NCBI RefSeq assembly: GCF_037975245.1
Contig: NC_092571.1
Coordinates: 25,000,564 to 25,064,563, forward strand
Direction: 5' to 3'
Length of the DNA: 64,000 nt
DNA from: Apostichopus japonicus
Lineage: Eukaryota; Echinodermata; Holothuroidea; Aspidochirotida; Stichopodidae
Shown: positions 35,216 through 49,300 of the stretch, one piece after another
Layout of the letters: every line of letters starts with the position of its first letter
How positions within the stretch are numbered: the first letter of the stretch is position 1
Notes under the pieces: model-generated
What the model was told of the DNA's origin: nothing
The model's input: only the letters and a program-made list of their open reading frames with translations
Database searches by the model: none
Made by a program: the position numbers and the translations under genes

Positions 35216-37035
35216 TTCAACAAGTCACTAACAGTCATGCATGTTGAGTAAGTTTATTATTCGTATAGGTCTTTTGAATGATATATCTGTTTAAAGACAG
35301 TTTCGCTTAAAAACTTCAGAAAAGAAAAAAACTCATAATGAAATTGCTAAGCGAAGGACTTTATAACATACAATAGAGCAATATGAAATCCCTGAATTTC
35401 AATGAAGTTCTTTAAATTTTCTTTTAAATATTCTTATAAAAAGAAATAAGATAACTCATGCTACAAAAAACTATTATTTTCCTTTCATGTACACGTTTCA
35501 CTTTTTTTGCTGGCTATATCTTTATTCTTGATTTAAAAAAGTCATTTTATATCAATATATTCTCATTATTGATCGCTTGAGAATATCAATATCTTTTCAA
35601 AAGTTGTTTCTTACATTGTCTGCTTTAGGTCTTATTGCGTTTCCATCCAAACTCTAAATCAAAAATATTTCAGAAAACGTAGCCACACAAGCTTGCATAT
35701 AGGATTGTACTGTACAACTCTTTCGACAAAACATGTCATTTAAACAGCAAATAAAATTGAAATTTACAGTTTTAGAGGTTAACTTTGTCCAACCATACTG
35801 ACTTCATTTCATTACGAGAAAGTAAAACATTTCAGTCGCATTTATTTACTTCTTAAGAATTGGTCGACTGAATAACTTTCGTTGATATTTCATCATAATT
35901 TCATGAAAAGCAATGCATGCACTTTTTCATATAGCTATTTTGAATTTCGAGACTTTGCTGAGTTAACCTAGGTTAAAAGTCTTCAAGTTTCCCCTGAGAC
36001 AAATTTGATAATTACGCTAGCTATTTTAGCCCAGCTGTTACGTACATGTTTTTTCCATTAAAATTCTAAATAACGTAATAAATTGTTATTTTTTACTAAT
36101 TGTTTAATGATGATTAGGAGCTAATATAAACTAGCGAGCGAAAGAAATTTGTTGACGTCTTATTTAATTGCGATCGGAGAACCATATGATTGAACTTATC
36201 TAGGAAGAACAGTAATGAACTGAATGAAAACTACATATAATACTTCTAACTACTTATTTCTCTGCTTTTTTGTTGACTTATTTTTTATTTCGTAGAGAAC
36301 ACGTTGATTTTCTTAATAATACATTTATATGTATGTGTGCAAAAAGTACTCCATATTTGTCAATTATATTATTTTATATTATTATTAGGATGGGTGATTA
36401 TTGTTATTTAAGGATTGGTTCAGGTGTTTGACATGTCTATTGTGTATGAAAGAGCACAAAAAGACAAAAAGAACAGTGGCGAAACTACCATGATAGCAGG
36501 CTCTGTTAAGGAGATATGACACTTTGAAGATATCAAAATTTCTTAGAAAATTACTGGTGTAGAAAGACTAACTGTGAGGGTGTGATGTCACATCCTCACT
36601 TCCTTGACATGTGTGAATATATTTCTTTAAAATTATTTACATTTTTTAACACATTTGAAAATAATATAATCAAAAATTCTTCAGATGTTTAATCTCAAAT
36701 ACTTCCTTTGACAAATATGAGATCTCCTGACATATCTTTTGGTTGAAAGTCATGAAATCTAACAAAATATTTAGAGCAAAAAACAAAGACTTTTCAGGAA
36801 TGTGAGGCAGTGATATCACAGCTAATCAGATTTCACCAGTTTCTACACAATCTGATAAAACTTTACACTTCAATATCTTTTTAACCGAAAAAGATATTTG
36901 AATTTTTTTTTCACCATTGTGTTTCTTTTATTGTCCTCTTTCATATAACATAAACATGTATGACAACTGAATCAATCCTTTAAAGTCCTTTACCTTGCTA
37001 CGCTTTATTGATTACAATATGGAAAAAAATAGTAT

Positions 37036-40000
37036 TTATGAGAAACCCACTTCTGGACACATAATTGCATCAACTATTGGATTGTTCTTTCTGTAATCTC
37101 TGACATGTCTGGCACATTCTTCAATTCCTTGTTCTGTCAGAAAATTTTCCAGTGTTGAGATGTTTGCAGGAGATATCATTGAAGTTTGGGTCAACTTGTC
37201 CAACAAAAGTCTCCCTGGTGTTCTGTGTTTCTGGATGTTAGATATAGCCTCGTCGTGTAAATGGAAGATGGTTGCTAGTTGAGTGCATTGGTCCGCATTA
37301 AGATCTTGTGATAGGTTATGTTTGAGGTGTGAGAAAGCTCTTTGCATTGCTGGAAATTTAAACAAAGTAGAAAAATTGTTATTCAGAATTTTGAAAAAGA
37401 AAGAATATAATACAATTTGTGTCGTGTTTAACGTTTCTTGGACATCTTGTCTCACTTCTTTCTGGAAACAGATGTAGTGAAGTTAAATATTTAATCAGTT
37501 TGTATACTGCTACAGTAAGTATACTGTTCATGTCATATGACACATGTTACCGTGTTAGGAACACAAAGTAGTAATTACTGATGCATCGTTGCGGGACATG
37601 AACAGTAGTTGCTGTACCAACCATTTAGTGCGAGTTCGTTAATACGCGATTCTAAAATGAAGTCGTATCTAGTCGTTTTATGCTATAAGTAGGTATATGG
37701 GTATACCTGAACATGACCTTTGTTCGTTCTCGGCATCACGAATTGACGTAACTTAAAGAGTGATGTGAACTGGATTCAAGCGGTACCGTACGTACCGTAC
37801 TCTTTACTTCATCTCGTATGCAATCTCATCTTCATAAACTCCTTGTCCGGTCGCGCAGTTCTTTGTCTTACATGGGGAACAAGTTAACAGCTTTGCAAAT
37901 GTTACAGTGTCACCTGTAACACATGTTACCGTGTTAAGAACACAAAGTAGTAATGACCGATGCACGGTTGTGGGACGTGAACAGTAGTTACTGTACCAGC
38001 TATGAGTATTGGCTGGCACATTCTGTATGAATGATATTCCTGATACATTCAGACTAATACTTCCATGTACTTACATCTGCTTTAAAGTAAGCTACTTACT
38101 TTCAGGCAGTACGCGTTGGAATGGAGATGTGGCTTGATCTTTACGTAATAAGTTTCCAATCTGTTGAAGAAAAGTGTGACAACGAACTCCCGGAGATTTC
38201 TCTGTAAACTCCTTTTAAAATCTCGATGATGCTTGACACTTGTTCGAGTGAGTAAATTTGATCAACTTTTCCACTTGTAAATTTACTGTAGTAATTAGGT
38301 TTTTTCTCTCTGTGAACATTTTGAAGAATAGCTTAAATATTGATCTTTACGGAATGTATTGTAAATCTTATACTATATTGCGTCCGATAGCTTGTCAAGC
38401 TTGTATCAGAAATTGGAAAAATGCGTAAAAAAGGAAATTTGAAATTATCTCGGAGAATTGTTGCATAAAATATATCATGGATTTGTTCAAAGAATGTGCA
38501 AGATAGGAGTTATACAGTTAGAACTATTCTCAAAACATAATCGAAAGTGAATTTTGAAGGCTCGCGTCAAATTCATATAGAATTATCACATAGTAATGAT
38601 AGAAATTGACAGAAATCAAATTACCTTCAGTTCGATATTGATTTGAAACAGAACCTTATTTGTCGTTGCATATCTTGCATCAATCTCTAGATTAACGGTG
38701 TCTTTCATGCCTTTGTTCTGCAGATGGAATACAACCTTGTGCCTGTTCCGTAACCAAAGTGTAGACAGTGCGACTTCCTTTTAAGAGAGTGAAGAAATAA
38801 GACTTTCTATCATATTTAGGAAGTCACGCATTTTGCACGAGCTTCAAAGAGAAAACAGAGGACCAGAACTTACTGGCATTCATAAATAATAATAATAATA
38901 ACAATAATAATAACAACAACAATAAATAGTAATAATATAGCAATAATAACAGTAATAGTAACTACTGCAATGGATAATAACAATAATAACAACAATAATA
39001 ATAACATAAAAAATAATAACAACAATAATGCAGGGGCTTATGGATTACAAATTAAACACTTTAGAAGTCATTTCAGATGGGAAAACCGTACATTGCTCCT
39101 GGATGAAACCCCAGCCTTCCATGACTCGTCCGGGGTTCGAACCCCGGTTAAATGTTACCAGTTGTGACATTTATACGAAGGACGATACTTTCCCCGTCTC
39201 CAAGCTATAAACAAAACGTTATAAGCGTCGAAATGGCATATATACTTGAAATGGAGGGGGCAATGACCCGGAGAGGGTTAATAAGGCGGAGTGCAAAAAT
39301 GTTTCACCAGTCGTGGTAACCTAGATAGATCAGAAGGCGTATGCATATGAGACAAAGGTAAGAGGGGTCAAAATAAAGTAAATACATTGTTATCCGTAGA
39401 TAAATAAAACCTAACCACTTTTCTGGGATATGGGCTACACCTGGACGAACTGCTGGTAATACTGAAAGGTAAAGACGAATCCATAGATTTGAGTTGGACA
39501 GAAACAGGATGATGAAGTTGAATGCCCTTTCGATGGTAAATTTCTTCATTGATAAGACTCTATGAGATAAAGGAAACAAAATGTGATTACTTTCACAATA
39601 ATCTTTACTTATTTCATAGAACCGGTAAGATATTTTGGATGATATCAATAAATTTCTCACGATGTATTCAGTCTGCACATTGACTTAAGGAAAACATTTG
39701 TACACTTGTTTTTCATTCAGCAATTTACAACCCAGACGACTGTCCTTTTCTTTCTGTGTGAATGTATACACATCATTTATAAAATACTGGAAGTGCAACT
39801 TATTTACAGACTAAAGGTACACTGCACTTTGTTGACACAGGGATTTTATCAGTGCTTACACTCTTCTTGATGTAATGTCAGTGACCTTTGACCACATTCC
39901 AACCTGATTGCACTATAATTGTAATATCAGATGCAATATCCAAATTTTATAACAAAAAAAAAACACACCTTTCTGAGATCTGGAATCTCTTATTTCCGTG

Positions 40001-41475
40001 ATATGTTTATATTTTCTTTAAATTATTCATGGTTCTTTCATCTCGGGTCAAATCCAGTTAAGAACCGCATTCAATATCAGCTCCACTCCAAACTACCAAA
40101 CGCCCCTGCCCATTGCTGCTTTTCACTGAAAAGAATACTTTACATTTCTCTGAAATTCACCTCTATTATATGAAGATGATATAATATCGTCACATGTACT
40201 TACTTGATGCTCTAATTCATGATCATTATGGATCCAGAGACGAATTATCAAGTCGTCTCCCAGATTAGTAATTCTGTTAACAATGGGTACCACTCGTACT
40301 CGTTTTATCAGCTTCGATTTGTGAGGGATATGGAGACCAATGAGGCAAGGTTTCTGAGATTCTACTTCAAAGTGTAGACTCTTCATCGTGCAACGTAATA
40401 GTTTCTCCTCTAAAGTCCACTGGACAGATTGATCTAAAAAAAAAAAAAAACTTCAAATGACGTGGTCGAAATAAAAGGAGATATCGCGATCAGATTATTA
40501 CGAACTTTGTTTTGAACCACATCAGGGTATTGCCCTTGCAATATTTCACTAGATCCTGCCAAAACCCAACCGTTGCAAAATAACACTAGATTCATCGCTG
40601 GAAAGGTAACGTCAGAGTTTTCTTCGGTTTAATATATACGGTCGCAGTCTTCATAATGCTAAACAGGACCGTCGAACTGATTTCAATGGTTAAAACACGT
40701 TAGGATTAACTTTGTATTGCATCATACTATATAGTATTCATTGTATTTGTGCCGTAGAACATTTGAAATACATTGAGGTCAATAGATTTTAGTTACATTT
40801 CTGCAATTTCCTTGCCTGAAGATGTATTACTAATCAAAAGCTAGGAATTGAGAAGTTAATATCCTCTCCAGGGCATTGACACGATGAAAGCATCCATACC
40901 TTTCAACTGCATGAAGCCTATAGTACTCACCTTATGTATGATAATAATAATAATAATCTAGATAAGCAAGAAAGCTGTCTTGAAACGTAAATATAATCAA
41001 TAACTGCCAATTGGATGGAAATTTGTATGACACGAACCATTTTTAAATCTTAAAATAACAGTAAGCCTTTCATAGTGGAATGTGTAGTTCATAGTAGGCC
41101 TATATCAAAATTAATGTAGTTCTCTGAATTCATCCTTCTTACCTGCCCAGTTAGATAAGTGAAATGGGGATTTATTTTCTTCAAACTGAAAGGAGTCAAC
41201 CTTAGTCTGGTATGGAATTAAAAGGTTTTCATTGGTGCTATGCAGTTCTACGCACATCAATCCCTTTTGTAGGTTAGTGACATCGTACATGTTGATAATG
41301 TTGCGAGATTTCGATGTTGCGAAGTTCAATAGGGTCATCCCGGGAGTTTCAAGCAAAGAGACACAACGTAACATATTAGTTTCTGCCGGTGGTAGGCGAA
41401 ATAAAGAAGCTAATCGCAGAGTGCTGCCAAGAGTTAGTTCTTCAGCAACACCAACCATCAGTCTGCCATATGCAG
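37036..41475 (-). CDS. UPA/death-fold protein, UNC5/UNC5CL/PIDD-like (5' incomplete)
   Basis: Exons 41475-41143, 40433-40204, 39559-39416, 38777-38625, 38201-38100 and 37461-37036 join in phase to TAA (461 codons). The first exon resembles a death-fold bundle (VGVAEELTLGSTLRLASLF...TPGMTLLNF). The middle is beta-rich: LHFEVESQKPCLIGLHIPHK suggests the end of a ZU5 domain, and VALSTLWLRNRHKVVFHLQN with TTNKVLFQINIEL resembles the UPA domain. After a FKFP segment (compare FRIP in UNC5) comes a C-terminal death or death-effector domain (AFSHLKHNLSQDLNADQCTQ, TPGRLLLDKLTQ, ISTLENFLTEQGIEEC). Such proteins signal in apoptosis or NF-kB pathways. The assignment is from remembered family patterns and is moderate. 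The exon carrying the start was not found; an in-frame ATG just inside the first exon is an alternative start. No transmembrane segment is evident. Confidence 0.6.
38885..39023. repeat. AAT/AAC microsatellite
   Basis: Mixed AAT and AAC triplets within an intron of the death-fold gene. The Asn-rich open frame across it is spurious. Confidence 0.9.
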
Positions 41476-41852
41476 CTGAAATAAATATGAAAATATAGAA
41501 ATAATACATGAACATCATAATGCACCCATTGAAGGGAGATTATAATAATGCACTGGCAACTAAAAACGGGGTTGCTCCATCTCCATACAAACCTTGTCGT
41601 CTACGTAAACAGAACGCATAGCATAGTTGCTACTTAGAGAGATATTCCGGTAGCTGAAATTCATTCCTAACAAAATTGATGGAACGATTCCGCATTGATG
41701 AGTTAAAACCACATTCAAATAGCACACTGAATCGTGGAGATAGAAATGATTAAATTTTGTTGAAGTTTGAACAATTCGTATCTGGCAAGAGCAAAGCAAA
41801 TGATGACGTGATAGCAATAATTGAGCTGAAAAGTTGTTGTTTTCGTTTTTAA

Positions 41853-42185
41853 AAGGTGTGAAGACTCGCGCAAAAAGAAACGTCTAATGCCGGTAATTTG
41901 ACCTAGTTTCGAATGAGGTGTAACAGAAGTGTTAAACACTACCATCGATCCCAGAAAATACACACTCAGTTTGCTACCATCTGCTATTAGACACTAGTGT
42001 ACAGTCAGTACATACAGCTGCGGTCAATACCCACAGCACAGTATACACACGATACAGCGATGGACATCTCAGGTCCAGCTAAAGATAACAATTAAGGTAT
42101 CACGTTTCATTACTGTCTGCATTCTGTAGCGACACGAACAAAACGTCACTTGTAAGCAACAGAAAGTTAACTTTTTCAGATGGGA
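41853..42185 (-). mobile_element. TTAA-type MITE, copy 2 (inverted, one end lost)
   Basis: Reverse-orientation relative of 23433-23791. The end AAGGTGTGAAGACTCGCGCAAA follows TTAA at 41849-41852. Similarity continues to about 42185 and then stops before the other terminal repeat, where sequence related to the 7225-7522 element begins. One end was probably deleted or replaced. Confidence 0.65.
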
Positions 42186-42489
42186 AATCTGAGAAATTGC
42201 AGACTTGAGACCTATATTTTAGGGCTAGGTATTCGCAGCATAAACCACTCGGGAAGTGCCGTTTCCGGCCATCTGGTGGTTTGAAAACAACCCAAAATTT
42301 TCTTGTACGCTCCGCGCCAACCGATGGTGGCGCTCCGCTTAGATAGTCTCCACACATTAGCCCCCCCCCCCCCAATAATTTTTCCTTTCCGCCGCGCCTG
42401 TCTTTCTCAAGGCAAGACTCTAGCGATGTCTGGAGATTGTCAATACTAAAGATATCACTCTAAGAAAGAAAAGAATGATATGAACCATG

Positions 42490-43087
42490 CAGTGGCGGCG
42501 CCAGGAATTTTTAGTTGGGGAGGCTAAGGGGGGCTGAGCCAATTTTTTTGGTGGCTTACAAGATTGAGTGATCGCCGTCCTGGGGGAGGGGTATAAGGGG
42601 AGGGGTTGCCCCCTCCCCTGTTGAAATTTTTCCCAATCCTGGAAAGGCCTACATGCAAAATGGTGGCATTTAGCGAGGCTTTTGTCACCTGAAAATTTGT
42701 CCAAAAATATGCATTTTTTTGTAACTTTAGTCAAATTAGAATGGAAGATACCAATTCACAGTTTTCGTATCACTAAAATATTACCTGCTGTGAAAGATCC
42801 AATTCCTTTGCTCAATTATTATATCGCGCTCTCTGACACAACACCTGTTTTAGTCGGTATACACGCTGTTTGTGAAACGCACACGACATTGCCGTATGAG
42901 AACAAAATTCATCAAAATTTCCATTGACCATTGTAGCACTGCGTTATGGCTGACAAAATTTGGGTAGGCTTTATTGTTTCAATGAGTTTTTTTTTGGCCT
43001 ATTTCAGTTGGGGGGGCTAATGGGGGGCTGACTACTTCAGTGGGGGCTAAAGCCCCCCAAGCCCCCCCCCCCTTGGCGCCGCCACTG
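42490..43087. mobile_element. hAT-like MITE with 8-bp target duplication GAACCATG
   Basis: Ends CAGTGGCGGCGCCA and TGGCGCCGCCACTG form a perfect 14-bp inverted repeat. The 8-bp target duplication GAACCATG is at 42482-42489 and 43088-43095. The 598-bp interior is non-coding and contains the shared G-rich module (about 42573-42665). Confidence 0.88.
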
Positions 43088-43799
43088 GAACCATGTCAGT
43101 AGAAGTATAGTTATTGAACCCAGAACATGGTAATGTAAGTGAAAATCCTTTCTGTAGGCAGAAACATATACGTATGAGCCCAGACCCACTTTTATGCCAT
43201 AGGCTATCGTATAGAAGATGGGACTGAGAAGGTGACTGGTATCATTAACATTAAATTGATATATATATAGTTGTCAGGGCTCAACTGTACTGTGTTGACA
43301 TTATGTGTTTGTGAATACAGATTAAGTACACACACCTATTGCTTGAAAGTCCTCGGAATCAAAGGTTTGAAATCAACAGCAGGTTGTTGGTTAGGTGCGG
43401 CCCAGTCAATTGTTCACTCCTCATATCTGGCCCATTCATTCAATAAGGTTGCCCACCCCTGATCTAAAGCATTCAAACTAAAATGCAACAATGATGCATC
43501 GTGGTTTCGATGACGTAATTAGCTGCACCTTCCCACGAATCTGATGTCAGAAGTTTCCCTTCTTGATATATCATGCTTACAAGGTTTCTACAGATTGCGA
43601 TGTTTAATTGACATGAAATGACCATTGAAATCGGTCCACTTAAACAATACCTAATATGGTATATGCCATATATGAAGTTCATCCATTATACGATTTTTTG
43701 TTGTTGCTGTGTTAAATGGGTTTTTAGACTGAGCTCTCATGGCCTGTTGCCTTCAGCAAGGAATCAATAAAAAGTGGGGTTAAAAATGGGGAGACTTTC

Positions 43800-44235
43800 G
43801 CCTATGATGACGAGTGACCTTTGAACTCTAATAAAAAATATAAAAAAAACCCAACAGGGTTCATTGATTCAAAATTGGGCATCCACATATGACATTTGTG
43901 ATTCATCTAACATTCCCTTCTTAGGGAATGGTTTACAAGCTTTCTCAAACTTTGATTACAGATCTTTGACCTTTAATATAAATAACATGGATAAACATGA
44001 GGCATCAACATTTTAAATGATTCATCCATTCTTCAGATATCCCGTTTACAAAGTTTTCATACTTTGATCTTTGCTGACTTCTGACCACTTCTACAGGGTC
44101 CATCTTATCAGTATGGGGCTTTCCCATACTAAATATGAGATTCATCAAGTTTCCATTCCTAAGATACCCTTTTTCGTTTTCAGACTTTGACCTTTGACCA
44201 CGTCTACAAACTAGGGTTCATCTAATCAATATTGT
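43800..44235. repeat. Degenerate GACCTTTGACC-type repeats
   Basis: Several imperfect units of roughly 100-150 bases, each with TTTCAnACTTTGA..TTTGACC followed by a CATATGA/ATTCATCTAA-like stretch. The same type recurs at 51340-51800. Origin unknown. No coding potential seen. Confidence 0.4.
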
Positions 44236-44599
44236 GGATCCCTACTAGCCTTCGTTAAAGCATATTGGCCTATTTTTCTTTGCCAAAGGCGCTGGGTCCA
44301 TCCTTACTATTCAACACGCTATGAGCTATTGTTCCTGTGATTGCGTCTCTGTGTGATTCATTCCTCCTGTGAATGGGCAGAGTGAATGTAGAATGGGGAG
44401 GAAAATGTAATAGCCGTAACATTTTCCTATTTTCATGTAGCGAGACTCGATCGCGTCGCTGAGCAGACCCAGCAGTGTAGATCCCCATACGCAATATGAG
44501 ATTCATCTAAGCTTCATTTCTGTGTCTGCCCCCACATATGAACACCTAGATATCCACACTTCATTATCATAATATACCATCATAAAAAAGACAAAAACA

Positions 44600-46353
44600 T
44601 TTCAATCTTTTTTTTTTAATTATTTATTAACACTAAATTTTTTTCAATGAATGGTTATACTCCAAATTGTCAGCAGTACACAAATGAATACATCTGTGTG
44701 TGATTATACCGCTTGTTTTAAATCCATACAGGTTGGACACGACCTGGAGAATGTATTGCAAAAGTAGCACATGACTAATCCGTCAGAGATTACGTAGGGA
44801 CAAATCAGGACATTTGTAACTTTGTATCTTTCCCAAACTTCTAAGTATTGCTGACTTAAGCCTTCATATCATATATTTAATTTTCTTCTTCTTCTTCTTC
44901 TTTTTATTGTTGTTAAATATTGAATTCACTTCTTCATCAATTCTTCAATATTTCATTTAACATTAAACCTTTCTTTCTCTCTCTTCCACAAGAGATCAAA
45001 AGTTGCCACTTATTATTAACTAAAACCTATCCCAAACAGAGACTGACCTGTTTGTGTTTATTGTCAAAAGTGGGGCACCAAATAGTCCCTTCACACATCA
45101 TAACAGCTGTTACATTTAACACCCCAAATCTTGTCTTAAAACCACATATTGTTAACAACCACACAAGGTGTTGTAACTTAAACTTGTATGACATACAAAT
45201 ATTTCTCTTTTCGAATATCTTTCTCAATAACCTGTTCCTAATGAGATCTGAAGACAGTTCCTCAAACTCAATGGTACATTTCGACCATTTTAATCATCAT
45301 TTTTTCAGAGCATTTGAAACGAACCTAAACACATTTTTTTCAGAAGCATAATTTACAACAAAGTAGCTTCTTTCTTATTCCTTACATCCTGTAAACTTTG
45401 CTCAATCGAGTCATGCCAGGAGGATCCACCTATACTGAAACTTAGAAAATCACTCACTACATAGCATTTATTACTTCCCACAAACTTGCTACCTCACAAG
45501 GGTAGACCACCTTACTGAAAGAAGTAAACAGTCTTCTCATATTCTCCATAACATGTTCATTTTTTGTTTACCAACAACTTGTTAATGGAAAAGAGGATAC
45601 CCAAGCCACAATTGTTCATCACAAATGAATATTGAAAATGCTCACATTCCCTCCGACTGTTTATTTATTTTTTTTAGTACATGCTTCCTTATTTTTCTTC
45701 CTTTTTTCTTCATTTAATAAAAAAATTCAGCATCTGCCTATATTTTTTCTCCAACATTATTTGAGTTTAACGCTGACAAATTTTTCATAAAACATAGAGA
45801 AATGAAAACTATTCCTTAAAAACAAAATCTTATTCATATAAAAAGTTCTTAATATATATAAATATCTTTCCATAAGTTGTTTTTTGTTTCCCTACTGCCT
45901 TTTTTCTCCCTGTTTATTTTATATTTGTCTCCACTTTTCTGTGTCTATCATTGACTGTTGGGTACAAAAGAAAAAAAAAACTGCATGCTGTACCAACATT
46001 TATCCCTCAACAAAATCCATACTTGAGGGGATAATTTTTTGCTGCTATATTTTTCTTTTCTTTTTTTCTTTTTTTTCTTTGTTTGTCTTTTTACTCTTTT
46101 GGGGGAGGTACCATTCTTTCTTGTCTCACAATCTTAGATCTTTAAGTTACTTTGAGGCAAACAAGCGGTTACGTAGGCAATTGGAGAATTTGTAGAAAAT
46201 ACTTCATGCGAATACTGCGTAATCCCCGCAGCCAAATAAAAATGTTCAGCAAACAAGGAAGGCTTGGTGGTTGCTTCGTACCGCAATTGAAAAAGAAGGC
46301 TCGTAGATTAACATACGATGACATCTCTCAACTGAAGCCACTCGCGGTCACCA
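44600..46353 (-). other. Probable 3' UTR of eIF4G with candidate poly(A) signal
   Basis: The stretch after the stop is A-rich on the minus strand and lacks recognisable transposon ends. A minus-strand AATAAA lies at 44623-44628, followed within about ten bases by an A run. This would give a 3' UTR of about 1.7 kb. Earlier AATAAA-like sites exist, so the end point is tentative. Open frames on the plus strand here look non-coding. Confidence 0.35.
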
Positions 46354-49300
46354 TTAATTCGGAGGGTCTGATTCCTCCAACCAAGTGTAGAAGCTGGTTA
46401 CTGATTTCAAGGCGATACCTTTCCCCGTTTTCTCTGCTGCATCGTCGCTCTCCCTCCAAGAATAGAATGTTTCTTCAGAGATGACGTCTTCGTCGTAAAG
46501 CACATCAAAGTACAAGCGTAGAAGCCCTATTTGAGGAAAGATAAACATGATTTTAACATCACAGCAAAAACCCAACGCCCTGCACGTCCTCCAAAACGCA
46601 AACCTGTCGTCCTACAAGAACTATGACGACTTGATGGCACAAATTCAAATTTCTTTGTATGCTAAATGAACCAAACATGTTCACCACAACTATAGCGGTA
46701 ACATGGTTAACACCATAGTACCAGTACTAGCTCCAAATGAATCCCATCTTTAACCACCATCCCCTATTGCTGCCTTTGCAATGGATAAGCTGCAATCTTA
46801 CTGTGTTATACTCTACAATTAAAGGAAGGATAGAGTACCCAAAGACATTCTCTTTTACTTTATTTCACCAAATTAAACAAAAGCAACAACAAACTCAGGC
46901 AAAATAATCAAAACAAAACAGTTCAAGATTAAACAGCAGATAAAAGTGTCCAACGAATGTGTGGCCTAATATTTTTCCATATGCACTAAACGGTGCGTAC
47001 ACTTGTTCATTAATGGAACAGCCAAATAGATTTATTTTGATGGATCTGTTAGTAAGATTGACAGGTAATCAATCCCTTGCAATTATTACATGGTTTTAGT
47101 AAAAATAACACACAGTTTACCACCAGGAGTGAAATGAAGGCAGACAGATGCTGAAATAACTTTCCAACAACTTTCAATAACTTTCTCTGAAGTTCAAACT
47201 TGTTTTAAACTCACCTGGTGGGTTTTCTAGACTGTAATTCAAATGTTGGACTGCGAAGAGAGCTTGTAATTCTAGTTTGGCGTCACTGTCAATATACCTC
47301 TGCATCAAGACTGATCTTTTCTTCAGTAACTCATGGTCACCCCTACTATTTGTGCCTTCCCCTAAAAGGTAAAAACAAAGAACGAAATTGGCAACGAGGT
47401 TGGTTGCAGTTCCAAAATCAATGTTCTTTTCTGCACTTTCACAACCTTCTTAAAACCAGCCATTCCATGAAAAGCAAACCAAGACTAACTGTTCGGTCAG
47501 TAATACTCAACTCTGGTAAACATCAGGAAGTCCGAGACAGATCTGGTAAATTCTCAAACAAGTAATGAATGGATTCCGGTGAGCCCACAAGAATTTGCAC
47601 AAATTACACTTAAGACTGCGGGAGTAAAGTCAGACTATGTCCTACATAAAGACTTGACATAAAAAAAAAGTATAGGTGACACTATTGTAACATTGTTTTC
47701 TAGACATGGCTTTGATTATTCATTATTGAGCTTAGGTTTGATGGGAATGGGGGGAGGGGTTATACTTTCTCCTTTCCCTCACATAAAGTTACTAACCTTT
47801 CACAGCTCCAAAGCACACAGCTGACACTAAGGCACGTATAAATTCCTTGGTCTTCCTCACATCTGGTGGAATTGATTTCTGTATAAGACAACGGCAAAAC
47901 CAGTTTCTATTACTAGAAGAATCTTATTTTCAAACCTGTTGTTAATAATCCAGAGAGATGCACCATACATCCATGCCTTATAAGAGCTTAATTACTGGGA
48001 AAAAAGACAAAGGAATTTTGGCATAATTTCAGTTTGTTAGTGTTTTTGGTTAGTATGTACTACTGCTTAACAATAATACTGAGTTCTTTGCAAGTTGTGA
48101 GATTTCTAAGTGGTTCACAGAGAAGTTTCTTGTAACTAAAAGTGCTGTAAAGGCCAGTACAATCTAGGCAAATGGCCAAGCCAAGTAATGTAAAGTAAAT
48201 GATTACTGAGAAATAATAATAGAGATCAAAATGATTTTGTTTTTCTGATTCGATAAGGAAATGCTGTCAGAAATGATTCCATGTGATTAATGCTGAAACA
48301 TTACAAGCTGACTCGGATATTCTAACAACACACCTGACTTTCCATGTTGCAGGGATTGTATCACTCATTGCGACACTACTGTCGGAAGTGCAATCTAATC
48401 CTAAATTCAACATCAAGTGGCTTGCAAAAAATATGCACAACTTATAGTAAAAGCTGGCGATATCACTGATCCATTGTTGTCTTAATAGGACTTTGTCTGA
48501 CAATGGGTATAGCTTTTGAATCATTGGTAAGTCATGGAGAAAGGCCAGCAATTAGGAGTTCCAACTGACTACACACACTTACAGACTCTACATTTGAGGT
48601 TCACATGCAGTGATCCCTAAGGTAAGACATGTCTCCATGAATATGCAAACATTTTCCCTAAGGTCAGACATGTCTCTATGAATATGCATTACCTTCTCCC
48701 TATGGTCAGACATTTGCCATGCATATGAATAGTTTCCCTAAGGTAGCACACGTCACCATGAATATTCATACATTTTCCTTAAGGTCAGACATGTCTCTAT
48801 GAATATGCATTAGTTTCCCTAAACGTTTCCCTCTTCGTCCTGTACCAATACAAACACACCTCAAACATTCCTGGTTACCCTCTTTGCCAAAGGAAAATGT
48901 TCCTGTGCCATTTCTCTTACACAATGTCATTCATTTAACTGACATCACAAAACTTGAAATCTGAATGTGAAGCTCACTCACCTCGATGAAGTCAAAGACT
49001 TCATCGTTAGTAAGACTTTCATTCTGGAATTGAAGGATTAGATCCCGCTGGAAGTTTCCTATCCTCGTCTCTTCCTTAGGGGTGCTCTGTGATACTCTAT
49101 CTACTGGCTGCTCTGTGAATGATACTTTCTGTAAACAAAATACAAAACCAACAAATTAACCTACAATGAATTTTTACCCACCAGCAGTGAAAACAATGGT
49201 TTACAATGCACACTACCTGAAATTACTATTTGATTGATTGATTGATCGACTGACATCAAATATACACCAATGTCAGCCTGACTGTATCAAAACTTCTGAA

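Larger units (their letters stand above)
34152..37035. other. Intergenic region between lectin and death-fold genes
   Basis: Contains the 50-bp palindrome, the 40-bp minisatellite and long AT-rich stretches. Any lectin promoter should lie near 34,160-34,600, but no TATA or other core element could be assigned with confidence. Confidence 0.5.

Noticed and set aside
39100-39160. Second tRNA-like B box (GGGGTTCGAACCCCGG)
   Set aside because: No matching A box at tRNA spacing and no cloverleaf; at most an old tRNA-derived repeat.
41560-41820. Upstream exon of the death-fold gene
   Set aside because: An open frame exists, but no donor leaving one base to join the 41475 exon was convincing.
44920-45351. 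143-codon open frame on the plus strand
   Set aside because: Lies in the presumed antisense of the eIF4G 3' UTR; AT-rich with no domain, signal or splice context.
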